This document shows, piece after piece, positions 12,497 through 24,979 of a DNA stretch of 64,000 nt. The first letter of the stretch is position 1; the number at the start of each line of letters is the position of its first letter. A model generated the notes under the pieces. The model ran no database searches. It had not been told where the DNA came from and saw only the letters and a list, made by a program, of their open reading frames with translations. Made by a program: the position numbers and the translations under genes. Source of the DNA: Sipunculus nudus (Eukaryota > Annelida > Sipuncula > Golfingiida > Sipunculidae); the NCBI GenBank assembly GCA_026874595.1, contig CM049308.1, positions 51,218,624 to 51,282,623 of the forward strand. Reading direction: 5' to 3'.

Positions 12497-12560
<64 letters not shown>

Positions 12561-15500
12561 TGTCTATTAAAGAACGGCATTTGTAATTCTGAACATGTTT
12601 ATAGTGTTTTTACATTGTATGTTGTATTCGCCTAAATATAAGAAACATTCATTTGCTGTTTTCCTTGTAAATAATAGCTTTACAGCATACGATGTAAAAC
12701 CATTGAACACCATCAGATACAGATCAGGGTCAACTCTCATGCTTCTTAATTTGATGCGGCCTTTTTATACGTCGAGTATACTTAACATGTACTTACAGAA
12801 CGTAAAAAGTGATAACCTTCCGGTGTATTTGATAATAAATCCACACGAGATTGAAGCAATGCACGAAATTATACCCCACGTCATCAAGGCATAGCCAATC
12901 ATCTCAACGCCGAGCGCACAGGCCACAAACGACTACACATACAAAGGAAAATACATATGTGAGCTTTCAATTGTTATGACGTATAGCTGGTTGGCGGCGT
13001 AATCTACGTTCATTTGGCGGAAACATTTTTTTTCGCTACAGTCATTTTGTTATAAACTATTTGTTTGGCTCAGGTTTAGATATTTTACTGTAAAAAAACT
13101 GTTTTTTTAACATTAAAGTTTAAAAAAAACTATAATTAACTGTTATTAAGGTAAAAAATGTAAAAAAAAAAACAGTATATAAATTAATGTTTATTTGAAA
13201 CCTCTAACATACTAAGTTGGGTTTTAACATATAAGTGTACCATGTCATATATGTACGCAACATTGTTTCTCTCTAACTGAGCGACTTATACACTATCAGT
13301 CCTCAGGGGCGGATCCAGGATTTAGGAGAAGGAGGGGTCCAACTGGAGAGGACTAACGACAAGACCTAAAAAAAGGTCCTTAGGTCCGGAAAGGGGGGGG
13401 GGGGGGTCCAAGCCGGGAAAATTTATCAGAAACCCTTTAAAAAAGGTTGCAGTGGCTGTAAAGGGGGTGGGGGTCCAGGCCCCGCTGGACCTTCCCCCTG
13501 GATCCGATTCTGGTCCTGTCATTCACCGTGTAAGTGAATATTTTACATTCATTCATATTTACTGGGCTTTGTTATATGGTTCTGCGTGGGTTGTCCTTAT
13601 CAGTGCTCTTTCTCAAAGCCCTTTTGCAAAACACTAACTTAACAGCTTTCTTTGGTTCCAGTCGGTTTCTTACTTTACTGTGGGTATCCAATATTTGAGA
13701 TTTTCCTTTCAATAGGAACTGATGAGGCAGGTGCTGCCATTAAGTCCACTGCTAATTTGATAAACTCATTTTCAAAAAGTTGGCATAGAATCACTGGAAA
13801 TAGCCAGTGATATTGTATTAATGCTGTCAGGAATCCCTGTTTACATCTGTCAATGAGCTCCTGGAGCTGCAAATGGACAGTGTCTATCAATCCAAGGCAT
13901 AAGTTAAGTCACCCCTGTCCCCTTTCCTTGAAAAAAACATAGATGCCCAACATCAGCTATGGCAGCTGAAATTTTGGACCAACAGGAAGTTGTTGATCAG
14001 GCACCAGTCAGCCTGTAGCTCATAACTTATTGACATGATTAGTACATTTATGAGCCCTGTGCCCCCGGGCTGATGCACCTCCCAAGGCCTTGGTCATAAA
14101 TAAAGTTTATTTGATGAACTCATGCATGGGTATCACTTCACAGACCCACATTCAACTAGTTTTTTACAGTTTTTATTTTGTGTGTAAAAACATGAACATT
14201 AATCAACGTTAATTAACGTTGTAGATAGTGTCAGTGTGAGAAACTTGCCATCTCTGCAGGGTTTGGCTCACGGTATGCAGGATTCGGATTTATGTAAGTG
14301 TTACAATGGAATTCTTCGTGGAGAATTGGAATCACATACTTAGCGCGGTGTATGGGACCTAGTTACCACGTTTTGTACCAACGTATGTACCAGTACCATA
14401 CCGCAGTGCTTCACCGCTCTCCCAATAAATATCGTAATATAATGTATCGTAAATATTGATTAAGGAACTGAGTTTCAGTCCCATGTCTTGATTGACCTCT
14501 TTGACCTCTGTGTCAGGCACTTGACACTATGGGGTGAGCAGGGGGGGGGGGGGGGGGGAGACAGGATCCACTTTAACTGTCGTTTTAGCATATCTTAGCG
14601 GTTATCAAACATTCCGTAGCGTCTCGCTTCCACTGCACTGGTACCCATAAATATTCTGTGGGTACCAGTTGGAAGTGGACGGTACGAAATGTTTGAAAAG
14701 TCATATTTAAGGCGTTGTGAGCGGATAACGACTTATTTTGGGAAAACCAGTTTGTTTAACGATAAGATGACAGCTGGGGAGGGTACTGCTACCCCCTCCT
14801 CCCACAATGTGTGAAATGTCTGTGGTTTAACAGCCGCAATCTGCATACCGCTTGAGCCGCGCCAACTTTATGTAGCTTTACAGGACAAAAAATGTATATA
14901 TTCTTTTGCATTCGATCTGTATTAGCAAGACGGAACGTCACGTATCACGTGATCATTGTAGTAAAAACACGTCAGTATGTTGCTTGTTCGCTAGTTTCAC
15001 TGATGTCAGTATTTCACGTTTTTAAGTTTGTGCTTTTCCTTGCTACTTCTATTATACCCATGCACTATTAACTGATATTTAACCCGTACTTCTTAACATC
15101 CTTAGATGCTCGTGTTTTGGTTTTGTATCTTTTTTTTTTACAAAAAGGGATTGTAAAAGTTCACGGGAATAGAGTATTATTTTACCTTGTATAAAGCACG
15201 CTTGAGTACTTTAGAGGGCCATTTCATTTCCCTTTGATTCAACTTAAAGATATTATCTGTAGCTATAACTTATCTATGATGTCCCATGAAAGAAAAATAT
15301 CCTAGTTTGTGTAATATCTATGTAACATATGTTATAAACCTTCCATTTTGGTATTATTTTACCCGTAACTTCGGCGTGTACTACTGTCCGAAGGCCACTG
15401 AGAAGACACAATCAAAGGTTCATAATTATATTTTTTTTAGATAACCACACATATGACAAATACAACAGATATTGAGTACAGTGATATACACGTCAGCCGC

Positions 15501-18500
15501 TTGACATATCCAAGGTAGTACTGCGAATATTATCTGTTCCATCCCGGCGGATGGGGCACTTGACCACAGTGCATTACAGCGGATTTGAAACGGACACACC
15601 AGGCCGATATAACTTGTAATAACCCGGTCGTGGTACGGTTTCGACCATTCACGTCATTTCGCTCTTGCCGAAGCATAAGCCCGGTTGATGACATGCCTGG
15701 TCGGGTCGTTTAATACTTACGAGAACCTGATATCTTATGAAGATATGATTAACAGTATGAAACATCTCTGGTTATGACGTACCTCTGAAATATCGGCGAG
15801 GAGGAAGCTGATGGACAGTCCTGTGTAAAAGTTGATGGGGACCATCAACAGCTGTCGTCTCTTCATCTGCTGTCTCACCATCTTCAGAGTCTCCGTCTTA
15901 ATGGTCCGTAAAATCGGCATCCTCTCCGGCCGCGGCAGTTCATCAGCGAAGAAAAATACGACGAAGAAAGCCAGAGCAGTCACACAGGTCAGAACACCGA
16001 TCACAACCATCACCTTCACAAACGACGTCAATATCACCAGTTTAGGTTATGTTAAGGCTATATTCAATAGAAACGTCAGTATCACGACAGTCTGTATGAC
16101 TGATCTTGTCCTTAGTTTTTTATTGTACTTGATGATCGGCAATTTTTACTATTATATGCACAAACATTTTTTTCTTGGTGATGTACTATAGACGTGACAT
16201 TGATTTGTAGATTATTCTGTATTAGCAGAAGTGGAAGTTGTAGCAGTAGTAGTTTAGTGGTAGATGCCGTATATGTTCGGGGTACCGGTAGTGGTAGCGT
16301 CTTCAGTGTAATATGAAAGGGGATATATAACTTACCTTAGCACGTAGCGCTGACTGCGAATCATCCATGGCGCCTGTGGTTCCGTTAGTGCCGTTGTAGA
16401 CTGGCATCATGGCGCCCATCATTTCGGCGATGACGCCTGGACAGTAACCTTTTCCACATTGAGGCAGGACGCCCACCGGCCAGGAGGGGACTGTCACGTT
16501 AATGGCCGCAGATACATCCGGTGGCGGATCTCCTATACTGCTACTCAGGATCAGCGATACAATGCCGCATCCCGTAGAAGCACCTGTACAGAAAACAGGA
16601 TCAATCAAGGTGACAGTTAGTGCACACTTAGCAATGCCCTGCAATACAGTCTGTCACATCTTCAGATTCAAAATATTTTTCTTAGAAAGCTGTATCATAC
16701 TTGTCTGTTCATAGTGGGAGTTGTTCAGAGCGAAGAAATAGGCTGGCCGGGAAGGTGCAGAAGCGGAACCAGGGGAGGGGTCCAGGGGGTCCGGATGCCC
16801 CCTTTTTTATCCTCTGCAAGCTTTTCTTAAGGGTTAAAGACAAAAATTTGCGGCCTGTACCCCCCCCCCTTTTTTTCCGGACTTGGTGATCCCAGTTATT
16901 AGTGATTTTATGCTTTCATAAAATAAATTCATTATTTTAAGAAGCCCGGTAACAAGACTGGCAACGTAAAAATAAACTAAACGAAAATATACTTTTGCTG
17001 TTCCAGTTATAATTATCAATGTCTAGTTTCAGTTACTTAAAATGATATAAATTTATAATTTCTGCTTTTACTGATTAAAATTTGTAGAGTGATGTGCAAG
17101 TTTTTAAAGATACAGAAAAGATTTTAAATGTCATTTTATCATACTATATAATGTAAAATAGGTCCATATTTTCAGAGTCATGTATCATAATGAACACGCT
17201 GAATGCGCCATCTTGACAGGAAGCACGTTAACCTGAATGTTTTGTATCTGGAGACACAGTGTCCTGGCCAAAGCTATATAGCAGTAGACCATTAACACAG
17301 GTATGATATAAACTAATATTATTCCCTCCCTCTAGGATTACCGGATAGTGATTTTACCTATGTCAATTAACTTGTCTGTCTGTTTGTATTTCTGGGTTTA
17401 TGATCAATGGTGAATTTCACTTTTCGCTGTTGGCTCTGGAACAAGGCTCAGTTGATCCAGTTTTCTCTGTCGATGGCCTTTCAAGATCCCATACCATCGT
17501 TTTATATATATATATATATATATAGTCAACATCAGATGGGTTTGAACATTTTCATATGGATGTAGGTATTGTCATATTGCGGTAAAAGAGTCAAAACCAC
17601 ACGCCATCTTGTACTAGTTTGTGAAATCCTGGTTGTTTTCGATCAGAAAGGCATAACGCCTTCCGTTGAACCATTGTATATTAGGGCTTAAAAGCATGAA
17701 TTCGAGCTCTGTATTCAATAGTGTTGTAGCCGAGTCTATACCATCCGAGTCCTAACTCAAGTCCCAGTCCAAGCCATTAAAACAAAGTGCTTGCAAGTCC
17801 GAGTCTTTTCGGTTCGAATCCAAGTCCACTGTATACAGCTTCGTGTGTTTTAACCTCGAGTCCAAGTCCCAGTCCAATAAAGATAGCTTTACTTTAAATT
17901 GGATAGACGACATTGTCATGTATATTTCTGTTATAGTTTACACTTTTTGCTTTTATGTTTAAATATATTAAGCTCTCGAAACAAAAATAGAGCTTTGTAT
18001 ATACAATCTTGATTTATTTTAATATTATATCAATAGTTCACATAAGAGTCTCTATGGTGTGCTCTCCCATCTGAACCGTCCAACTTAATCCCGAGACCTG
18101 ACCTCCGAGTTCGAGTCCAGACTCGAGTTCAAGTCCGTTACGAGTCATACACCACTGGTATACAACAAAAATAACACTTCGCTAAACCATATCATTTACG
18201 GTCACGTGCCACTGGGCATAATCGACGCCTTATGTAACAGCTATCGGACGAGACCCTGCCTTAAAGTCTGACTTGGTTTACGTTATCTCATATATCATAC
18301 CATATCATAATCATCAGTGACAGGAAAGTTGTCCAATTGTTCACTTTATCTGTTCGCTCTATTTTCCTGGCCGACCTTGTCAAGTGCACGGATATGTATT
18401 CTTCATTGGGTCAGCATTTTCTGTTCTACCGGTAGAGGCATGTATAGCACAGTATTGTGTTCTTAAAAATCTTTGGAAGTATAGAACATAAATTTAAATC

Positions 18501-20995
18501 ATAGTACCACCACAAAATATGTATCATTTGGAGGTCTAATTTTGAAATATTACTTAAACCGGGTTACATATGAATTTTATGGTTTTAAGAAGTAGCACCA
18601 TATATGAAAGGACATGCCACTGTTTTGTTTTGATGTTTCATCCCAAATTTTAGCATTTTTCCCAAGCTGTAACTTCGCTAACTCACCATAATCAAATGTG
18701 TTGTACTGCGACTGATTATAGTTATGGACTTAGCATTTCATGGTTATGTGGGCCAGCAGTTAGCGAGTTGTACAGAAGAATATTATTTGTTTAGTAAAAA
18801 AATGTCTGATGACACCAGGATATTTTGTGTGCATTGTCAGGAATCATCTATAACCAGTTATAGATTAATGCATTTTAGAATCCTTATCATACAGGATTAA
18901 TGATTCAATATTAAACGTCATATAAATGCAAGTGTCCCTTATTTCAATTACTCGATTGTAATACGTTAATGAAAGTAGGGAATGCTCATTATTATTCTCA
19001 AAGAATTAATCAATAAGGCTTTTCTGTAACCTTGAATGTTTAACTGAAATGGTTTAATTAACAGTGGCAACTTACCACAGGTCCCGTCCCCTCAGCGTAA
19101 GAGAAATGACCAGTTAGACCTTTTAAAAAATTATAACTTCTAAAATGCTAAGCTGAAAATGATAAGATTACCCAGAATGGAAGAATGTGTAGTTTTTTTT
19201 TTTTTTGCAATACTGGTGATAAGAGTCAATAACGAGAATACGGGTAGTCGACAAGCGACTACGTGTACCCGCCGAAATCAGAGTGGAACGGGTGAAGTGA
19301 AGCATGGATTGAGTGACACGGGGAAATAGAGTGCATGAGATGTGTTGCATATGTCAATAAGCAATGATGTCTGCCACGTAAACATGATTGTTGGTGGCGC
19401 CACCTGTTATTTGAAAGAGAAAGCCATCTAAAATGTATGCCTATGCAAAATTTCAGGTGGATAAATCAAACCACTGCTGAGATATGAGTGATTTTATCCC
19501 AAGGCAGTTGACCAGATGGGCGCTGTGCAAAAATGGTTGCAGGTGGCGCCACAAGTTTAGCATATGATAATGAGCTATGTGAGATGTATACACATGCAAA
19601 ATTTCAGGCCGATACGTCTAACCAGTCCTTTAGATATTAGCATGGATGTCTGCAGCGTAAACATAAATGTAGGTGGCGCCTCAGGCGCTTGAATTGCTAT
19701 TTGTGTAGATTTCGGTTAAATTTGTTACTATTCTGGGTCATTTCCTTATAACTATTACTTATCTGACATTTTCCTAGCGGTTTTCACACTATATGGTTCA
19801 TCTCTTTAATATTTGATATAGGCAGGCAAGAAGCCCCAAACGTTAGGCCCCGACGCGTGTATGTGTTCGTTTGTATTTGAAGAAGCGAATTTAATAACCG
19901 CCACAACCTTTTTTTAAGGGGTTCAGACCAATTTTTACGGCATGGACCCCCACCTCCTTTTCCGGTCTTTTCCGGGCCTTTTTTTAGGTTTGTCATTTGT
20001 CCTCCTGGGTCGGCCCCCCTCTTTACCTGAATCCTGAATCCCCCCCTCGTTCGCGACCTACTTCAATCGATTTTCAAATATATTTTAAGTGGGACTGGAT
20101 GTTTAAGTTAGGAATGGATTGAAAAGATCTATGTTTAAGCTTTGCTGAATAAGTCAAACAGCTTTGTAACAAGGATTAGTAATGTTAAAGGAAGTCCTGT
20201 ACATAGATTCCATGCATATGGATGTCGGTGTTACTCTGTTACTTTGTTGCTATGTAGTTAATATGAATGCTATATTCGTCAATGTTAAAAAAATTATGCC
20301 TCTTAGACCAGAGCACCTAAAACGCTATAATGGTGACCGAACTTGAGATTTAGATTGATTTTGCGGTTAAAAAGGAAAATGACGCGCATATACAGAGACA
20401 AAAAACGTGTGTCATATTAAAAAATCACCCAGCCATTGACACAAAATTCCCAAGCGAATGAAACTGTGCAGACTGAGTCCATCCAAGGGCATTATTTTAT
20501 AAGCGAGCAAACCAGATATATAAGAAACTAAAGAAAGAAGTTAGGGCGAACAGAACAGAAGGATGCTAGTATACAAGTTATAAGAAGAGAAGAGATTCTA
20601 ATAAATAATGAAGAGGAAAAAGAAAAAAATCAAGAATGTAATAATTACCAAATAAAACGAAGCAGTAAAATAAACCAAAGAAGCGGGCGAGGACGGCCTC
20701 TTCGCTTTCTCCGGTGACCTGGTGGTATTTAAATCCTAGCTGGGTGAAGGCTTTAGACTGTGCTGTCCAGAGAGGTCCATTACCCATGCCGCTAATAAAC
20801 GCTGCGGGCACAATGGTCCACATCCTGACGTAGAAATGAGTGGCCATCCAGAGCAGAAACATGGCGATGGCAACCAGGATGGTCCTCTGTGTGAGGGCCA
20901 AACATTAAGCGTCAGTTCTAGTATTGTACTGAGGGATTGATAATCTTTGTTTTAGCAAAGGTGACTGGGTTTTACACCTCTCTTTGAAGTAAAAC

Positions 20996-21026
<31 letters not shown>

Positions 21027-21732
21027 ATAATAACAGGAACAATGTTTTTCGCAAATAATTTGAGTTATTAACATGCTTGTTTGTTTATTGATGTCGGTTG
21101 GCTATACACTTACAATTGTTATAAACATAATTCATAAATATTAGTTTAACATTCTGCTCATAGCTTAAGCCTACAGCTGATATACATGTAGCATTCAGTC
21201 CACTTGAAATTTCTGAACCCTTCTTGCAGACACCCGATTGCGATGTTCATTAGCGATTTGAACTAAAAATGGGGTTAAACTTGTAAAGCAGAATTTAACC
21301 ATTGTAAACTATAGTTGCAAGGGATATGAATGAAAGAAAATATAAAAAAATCTAATATCGTACAGAAATATACAGTAAAACGTACCTTGGACCCGAAGGC
21401 GTTGGTGGCGATGCAGGCAAGTCCGAAGCAACCAACGCCGGAGGCGGTGCAAAGAACTCCCGTGCCGACCACCCCAGCAACGCCAAAGATCGTACTCTGT
21501 ATGATGGTAAACCCTATATAGGCACTGAAGACCATAAGGAAAGCAATACTGATAGCAAATATATTTTTGTTAACCATCCTCTTTTCCGAAATAGCCTTTG
21601 GGACGTCGACTGGGGGCTCTGGACCCTGTCTCCATTGTTCTTGGACGCCATTGTCGCTTGTCTTACCCTTCACGTGTCGTTTTAACAGGCCTTCAGACTC
21701 TGTTGGCTCTGGTCCAAAACCGTCCGGCGACC
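11109..21732 (-). CDS. UNC93-like multi-pass membrane protein (7 exons to stop)
   Basis: UNC93 proteins have the major facilitator fold; UNC93B1 escorts Toll-like receptors, while UNC93A-type members have less certain roles. Exons, 5' to 3': 21386-21732, 20649-20886, 16336-16583, 15783-16013, 12797-12932, 11576-11707, 11109-11398. All junctions are GT-AG and phases join without a break; they total 1622 nt, with TAA at 11109-11111. Family hallmarks: the first membrane segment (KNIFAISIAFLMVFSAYIGF, then IQSTIF); WTIVPAAFISGMGNGPLWTAQ; a lumenal loop with NVT and two NGT glycosylation sites; SFVACALGVEMIGYALM; LWAIGDGILISQINAMYG; AFAIYRLYESFGLMVGYF. These align to human UNC93A as I remember it. 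The first exon here opens with an acceptor, so the start codon lies upstream, probably in the SAM exon at 27.05-27.38 kb. The acceptor of exon 15783-16013 has a weak pyrimidine tract. Confidence 0.88.
12498..12559. repeat. (TA)n microsatellite
   Basis: About 31 TA dinucleotides in an intron of the UNC93-like gene. Confidence 0.95.
13309..13520. mobile_element. MITE with GGATCCAG/CTGGATCC inverted ends
   Basis: It starts GGGGCGGATCCAGGATTT and ends CCCCTGGATCCGATTCTG, roughly inverted copies, around a G/C-homopolymer-rich interior with 'aaggtcc.taggtccgga'. Relatives occur at 47762-47950, 16735-16870 and, inverted, 19895-20050. It lies within an intron of the UNC93-like gene. No coding capacity. 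Confidence 0.6.
13600..13900 (-). pseudogene. hAT transposase C-terminal remnant
   Basis: Minus-strand translation of 13675-13890 ends LAVDLMAAPASSVPIERKIS followed by NIGYPQ. This is the hAT dimerisation-region signature (small residues, then SVPxERxFS). After a one-base frame change near 13675 the expected continuation appears: SKVRNRLEPKKAVKLVF. Weaker similarity extends upstream to about 14000 (KISAAIADVGHLCFF). The catalytic domain is absent. It is an old hAT remnant inside a UNC93-like intron. Confidence 0.7.
14465..14512. repeat. Copy of the UNC93-like last exon's 3' end
   Basis: These 48 bp match 11115-11162, the terminal coding codons of the UNC93-like gene, at about 44 positions in the same orientation. 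The copy lies in the intron between exons 15783-16013 and 12797-12932. No other part of the exon is recognisable around it. Confidence 0.7.
14607..14694. repeat. Imperfect 88-bp foldback
   Basis: AAACATTCCGTAGCGTC...CTTCCA..ACTGGTACCCA is mirrored by TGGGTACCAGTTGGAAG..GAC.GTACGAAATGTTT, with the uninterrupted 10-bp core CTGGTACCCA/TGGGTACCAG and a short AT loop. It could be a tiny foldback element or the fused ends of an internally deleted transposon. Confidence 0.6.
17502..17524. repeat. (TA)n microsatellite
   Basis: About 11 TA dinucleotides in an intron of the UNC93-like gene. Confidence 0.9.
17719..18157. mobile_element. 439-bp hAT MITE with CGAGTC subterminal repeats
   Basis: The left end TAGTGTTGTAGCCGAGTC and the right end (reverse complement) CAGTGGTGTATGACTCG are imperfect inverted repeats. 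They are flanked by near-identical 8-bp target duplications: GTATTCAA (17711-17718) and GTATACAA (18158-18165). Both subterminal regions are filled with 'gagtccaagtcc' and 'gactcgag' motifs, as hAT elements often are. There is no open frame, so it is non-autonomous. It lies in an intron of the UNC93-like gene. Confidence 0.78.
19233..19725 (-). mobile_element. Helitron-like element with GGTGGCGCCACC units (minus)
   Basis: Read on the minus strand the element ends with the 7-bp hairpin GTAGTCG-CTTGT-CGACTAC, then CCGTATT and CTCG followed by T. Its better relatives at 26444 and 30278 end CTAG before T, the canonical Helitron 3' end. The interior carries GGTGGCGCCACC-type palindromes at 19393-19404, about 19549 and about 19671, about 120-155 bp apart. 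The 5' end is not defined. It is non-autonomous. Confidence 0.65.
20998..21025. repeat. (ATT)n microsatellite
   Basis: About nine TTA triplets in an intron of the UNC93-like gene. Confidence 0.9.
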
Positions 21733-21964
21733 CTGAACAGATATACACAGTACAGTTAAGCTCATGAATATAATACGGGCACCATTGGCACTGAGTTAAA
21801 GTGTGTGTGTGTGGGGGGGGGGGGGTATACGGTTCCCTCCACTTTAAAGCGGGGGGAGGGGTCAATGTAATCATCCCTCCTGCTATTTAGAGAATAATAT
21901 TTATATATTGGAAATTAAATTTATTAATAATTATAATCTGGGGACTTTGGTTCCATTTCTGAGT

Positions 21965-23025
21965 TTTTAACTCAGCTGACTGTAAGTCATCTGAACTATG
22001 GCGATCACCCTTTGTCCGGCGTCCGTCCTTCCGTTAACAGGGCACAAATCGTGACCGTTAGACCTAGAAACATCTAACTGTACATCCTGGGAGGTCCTGG
22101 ACAAATCTCCTTGGAAACCTGAAATTAGGTGATGGTGACCTATATTTTGTGACCTACGGGTCAAAAACACGATTTTTAACACCCAGACAATCAGACGGCG
22201 TACAAATTGGATCCATTAAGCCCCGAAACATCTAACCTGACATTTCGGGAGATCCTAGGCAAATGTCCTTGGAAACCTGAAACTAGGTCACCATGACCTA
22301 TATTCTGCGAACTATAGGGAAAAGATGTCATATGAGCACCCTGAATGTCAGATGGTGTGAATCGTATCTGTAAGGCCAAGAATCTTCTTACACAATTTCC
22401 TGGGAGGCTCTCCTTGGCAGATCTCCTCGGAAGCCTGAAAATAGGTCTTGGTGACCTACATTTTGTGACCTACAAGACAAAAACCTTATTTTGAGCCTCC
22501 TGAATGTCAGATGGGGCACAAATAGTATCAATTGGGCCTAGAATCCTCCAACATGACATTAAGGGAGGGCCTAGGCAAATGTCCTTAGAAACCTGAAATT
22601 AGGTCATGGTGACCTATATTTTGTGACCTATGGGCCAAAAATATGATTGTGAGCACCCAGACAGTCTGATGGGGCACAAATAGTATCCATTAGGCCTAGA
22701 ATCCTCTTACATGACATTCAGGGAAATCTTTGGCAATTCTCCTTGGAAACCTGAAATTGGATCATGGTGACCTATATTCTGCCAGCTATGGACCAGAAAC
22801 ATGAGTTTGAGCACCCAGAGAGACAGGGTACAAATTGTATCTATTTTACTTGGAATCCTCTATTGTGAAATCCAGGGGGGTCCTGAAATTTTTATTTTCT
22901 GTCCATTTTTCAACACTGTCACTTTAGCCATAGGTTATTCTCACAGACAGTATATAACATTAATAAAAAAAATACATGAGCACCCAGTCAAAATTAGCTG
23001 AGCGTCATGGCCCATGAGCCACTTG
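21965..23025 (-). mobile_element. Satellite-filled element, 'GACCTA' family
   Basis: Five or six tandem units of about 157 bp carry 'gaaacctgaaattaggtcat', then 'ggtgacctatattttgtgac', with phases at 22138, 22296, 22453, 22612 and 22770. The left edge has 'ttaactcagctgac' and 'gtccggcgtccgtccttccg'. The right edge has 'agctgagcgtcatggcccat' running into 'gagccacttgtt', a short hairpin around GGCCCATGAGCC. The same edges are seen at 38.4 and 41.2 kb. Satellite guts between hairpin ends resemble non-autonomous Helitron/Helentron elements; that placement is inference. It lies in the putative large intron. Confidence 0.6.
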
Positions 23026-23109
23026 TTTGATGAAATATTATATATCTAGTCCTGGTTTAGAATCAAAATTACTGATTTTTTAAAACCCTTTACTTAATTG
23101 TAATATATT

Positions 23110-23111
<2 letters not shown>

Positions 23112-23158
<47 letters not shown>
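23112..23158. repeat. (TA)n microsatellite
   Basis: About 23 TA dinucleotides. Confidence 0.95.
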
Positions 23159-23160
<2 letters not shown>

Positions 23161-23319
23161 CATGATGGACCAAGTAGAAGCGGTAAAGTGCTCTACACGA
23201 TTGACGTAGAGCTTTCGTGACCACCGACCAAAAAAACTAACCGCTTGTTACGTCGGCCTAGCTAGCGGACACTTCAATACCAGATACAATAATCACACAA
23301 AGTCATTTCCGCAAATAGG

Positions 23320-23640
23320 CAATGGAAAGGAATCCGAATTGTCAAAATACATATGGAGCTTAAAACGAAACAACACACTGATCACATCATAACCTGGGAA
23401 ATACTAAAGCATTCCAACACATGAAACGCAACTCCGGACAATGTAATCTTTGTACTGAAGGAAAGGTACAAATCCTATTGAGCAGGAACGGCAACGCACA
23501 AGAACAACTCAACAAGCGAAATGGTTTGAGATCGTCATTCAGGAAAACCACCGAACCACGCAAAGAACAAATGACCACTACGAATCTCTGTGACGATTAC
23601 CCAGACCCCTGATGTTACACCCTCTGGCGTTAAACTCAAG
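23320..23640 (+). pseudogene. Penelope-like GIY-YIG element fragment
   Basis: The plus strand translates to pieces such as ESELSKYIWSLKRNNT and CNLCTEGKVQILLSRNGN followed by LNKRNGLRSS. These resemble the C-terminal GIY-YIG endonuclease region of Penelope-like retroelements (consensus TELSKYIWxLKD ... CxLCLxEKxxIL ... LNKRxE). Only this C-terminal part is visible; it is a broken, old fragment flanked by (TA)n tracts. Confidence 0.65.
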
Positions 23641-23680
23641 AGTTGCCATTGGTAAGACATACTGACGTGTTTTATTACTA

Positions 23681-23681
<1 letters not shown>

Positions 23682-23727
<46 letters not shown>
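23682..23727. repeat. (TA)n microsatellite
   Basis: About 23 TA dinucleotides. Confidence 0.95.
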
Positions 23728-23730
<3 letters not shown>

Positions 23731-24194
23731 GTCCAAAATTTGATAACCCTCCACGCCGGCGAATCCCCCCCCCCTCGTATATTAATTGACGCCACTGATA
23801 CACGCTGGCTTCGTGTCAAACAACACAGTCACGCACATGGGGCTGACCGTTATCCAGGCATTAATTGTCAGGCGGTCCCACTAGGGTGAGCGCACTGCGG
23901 ATTCCTCAGTGTTATATTCAAGCAATAGAGTTGATTACACACCCAGGAACCGCAAGTGCGCTAGACACCTGAGCAGGAATGACACCAGGATACAAAATAA
24001 CATGAAAGGAAGCGAGTGCTATACCGCCTGGTCTCCTATTCCTTAACCGAAATGGAACTCTGCAAAGGTATAAAGTTATATTAAGAATCAGACCAGACAG
24101 CATAACAAGTCGTCTGAGATCAACAGAGCTCGCCGGTACGGGGGCATTCAGAAAACATAAATGCAAAACAGGGGTGCGTAATATGCCCGTCATA

Positions 24195-24545
24195 TTACCT
24201 GTGACCTCTGACCTCATTAAATATGCATCGATTATGGCGGGAATCAGACTTAGGTGAGATGATATTGATAATAAATTCTTTTGAGTTTCATGAAAATCCA
24301 TGATGTTCCTGCTAGTTATTGCAGCGACACCATAAAGTTGGCTGGTGACCTCTGACCTCATTAAATATGTGTGGATTTTGTCGGGAATCAAATTAAAGCG
24401 AGATATTATATTGGTTAATATGTTTGTTGAGTTTCATCAAAATCCGTCACATTCCTGCTAATTTATGACAGGGACACCATAAAAAGCTTGGTGACCTCTG
24501 ATCTCATTAAATATGTATGGATTTTGCCTATAGATAATAAAACTC
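24195..24545. repeat. Tandem repeat, ~142-bp unit, three copies
   Basis: The phrase 'gtgacctctgacctcattaa' recurs at about 24201, 24343 and 24490, each followed by 'atatg...ggattttg..gggaatca' and 'tttcat.aaaatcc'. The minus-strand open frame 23918-24391 is produced by this repeat and shows no domain. Confidence 0.75.
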
Positions 24546-24979
24546 GAACTAGTTAATCTATGAGAAATGTTAAAGAACATCAGTGTACTAAGATTAATTG
24601 AAATATCTTCATTAGCAACGGAGCAAAGAGTCAACAAAAAAAAACTTTAATCTGACTTTTTCATGAACAACGGGGAACTGGGACCTTGGCTCTTTGATCC
24701 CCAAATAATTAGGGAGATTCCTATCCATCTATACAATATTAATGTTTAATATAAAAGCAATATTTTAAGTGGTTGTTCAGTTGTAAAGAGTTAACAAAAA
24801 ACTTTGACCACGGTTGTCCATACGGGTGACGCCGACGACAGAGCGGTATAAGCTTCCTAAAATTCAGTCTGACGAGCTGAAAAATAGAGACTGTTACCTG
24901 CACCAAAATTATTTATGCGAACAAAAATTCCTAAATATGTAGATGGTTGTTACACAACTTTCTCTTCTCATTTTTCAGA

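Noticed and set aside
23918-24391. 157-codon minus-strand open frame
   Set aside because: It arises from a ~142-bp tandem repeat and has no domain or splice context.
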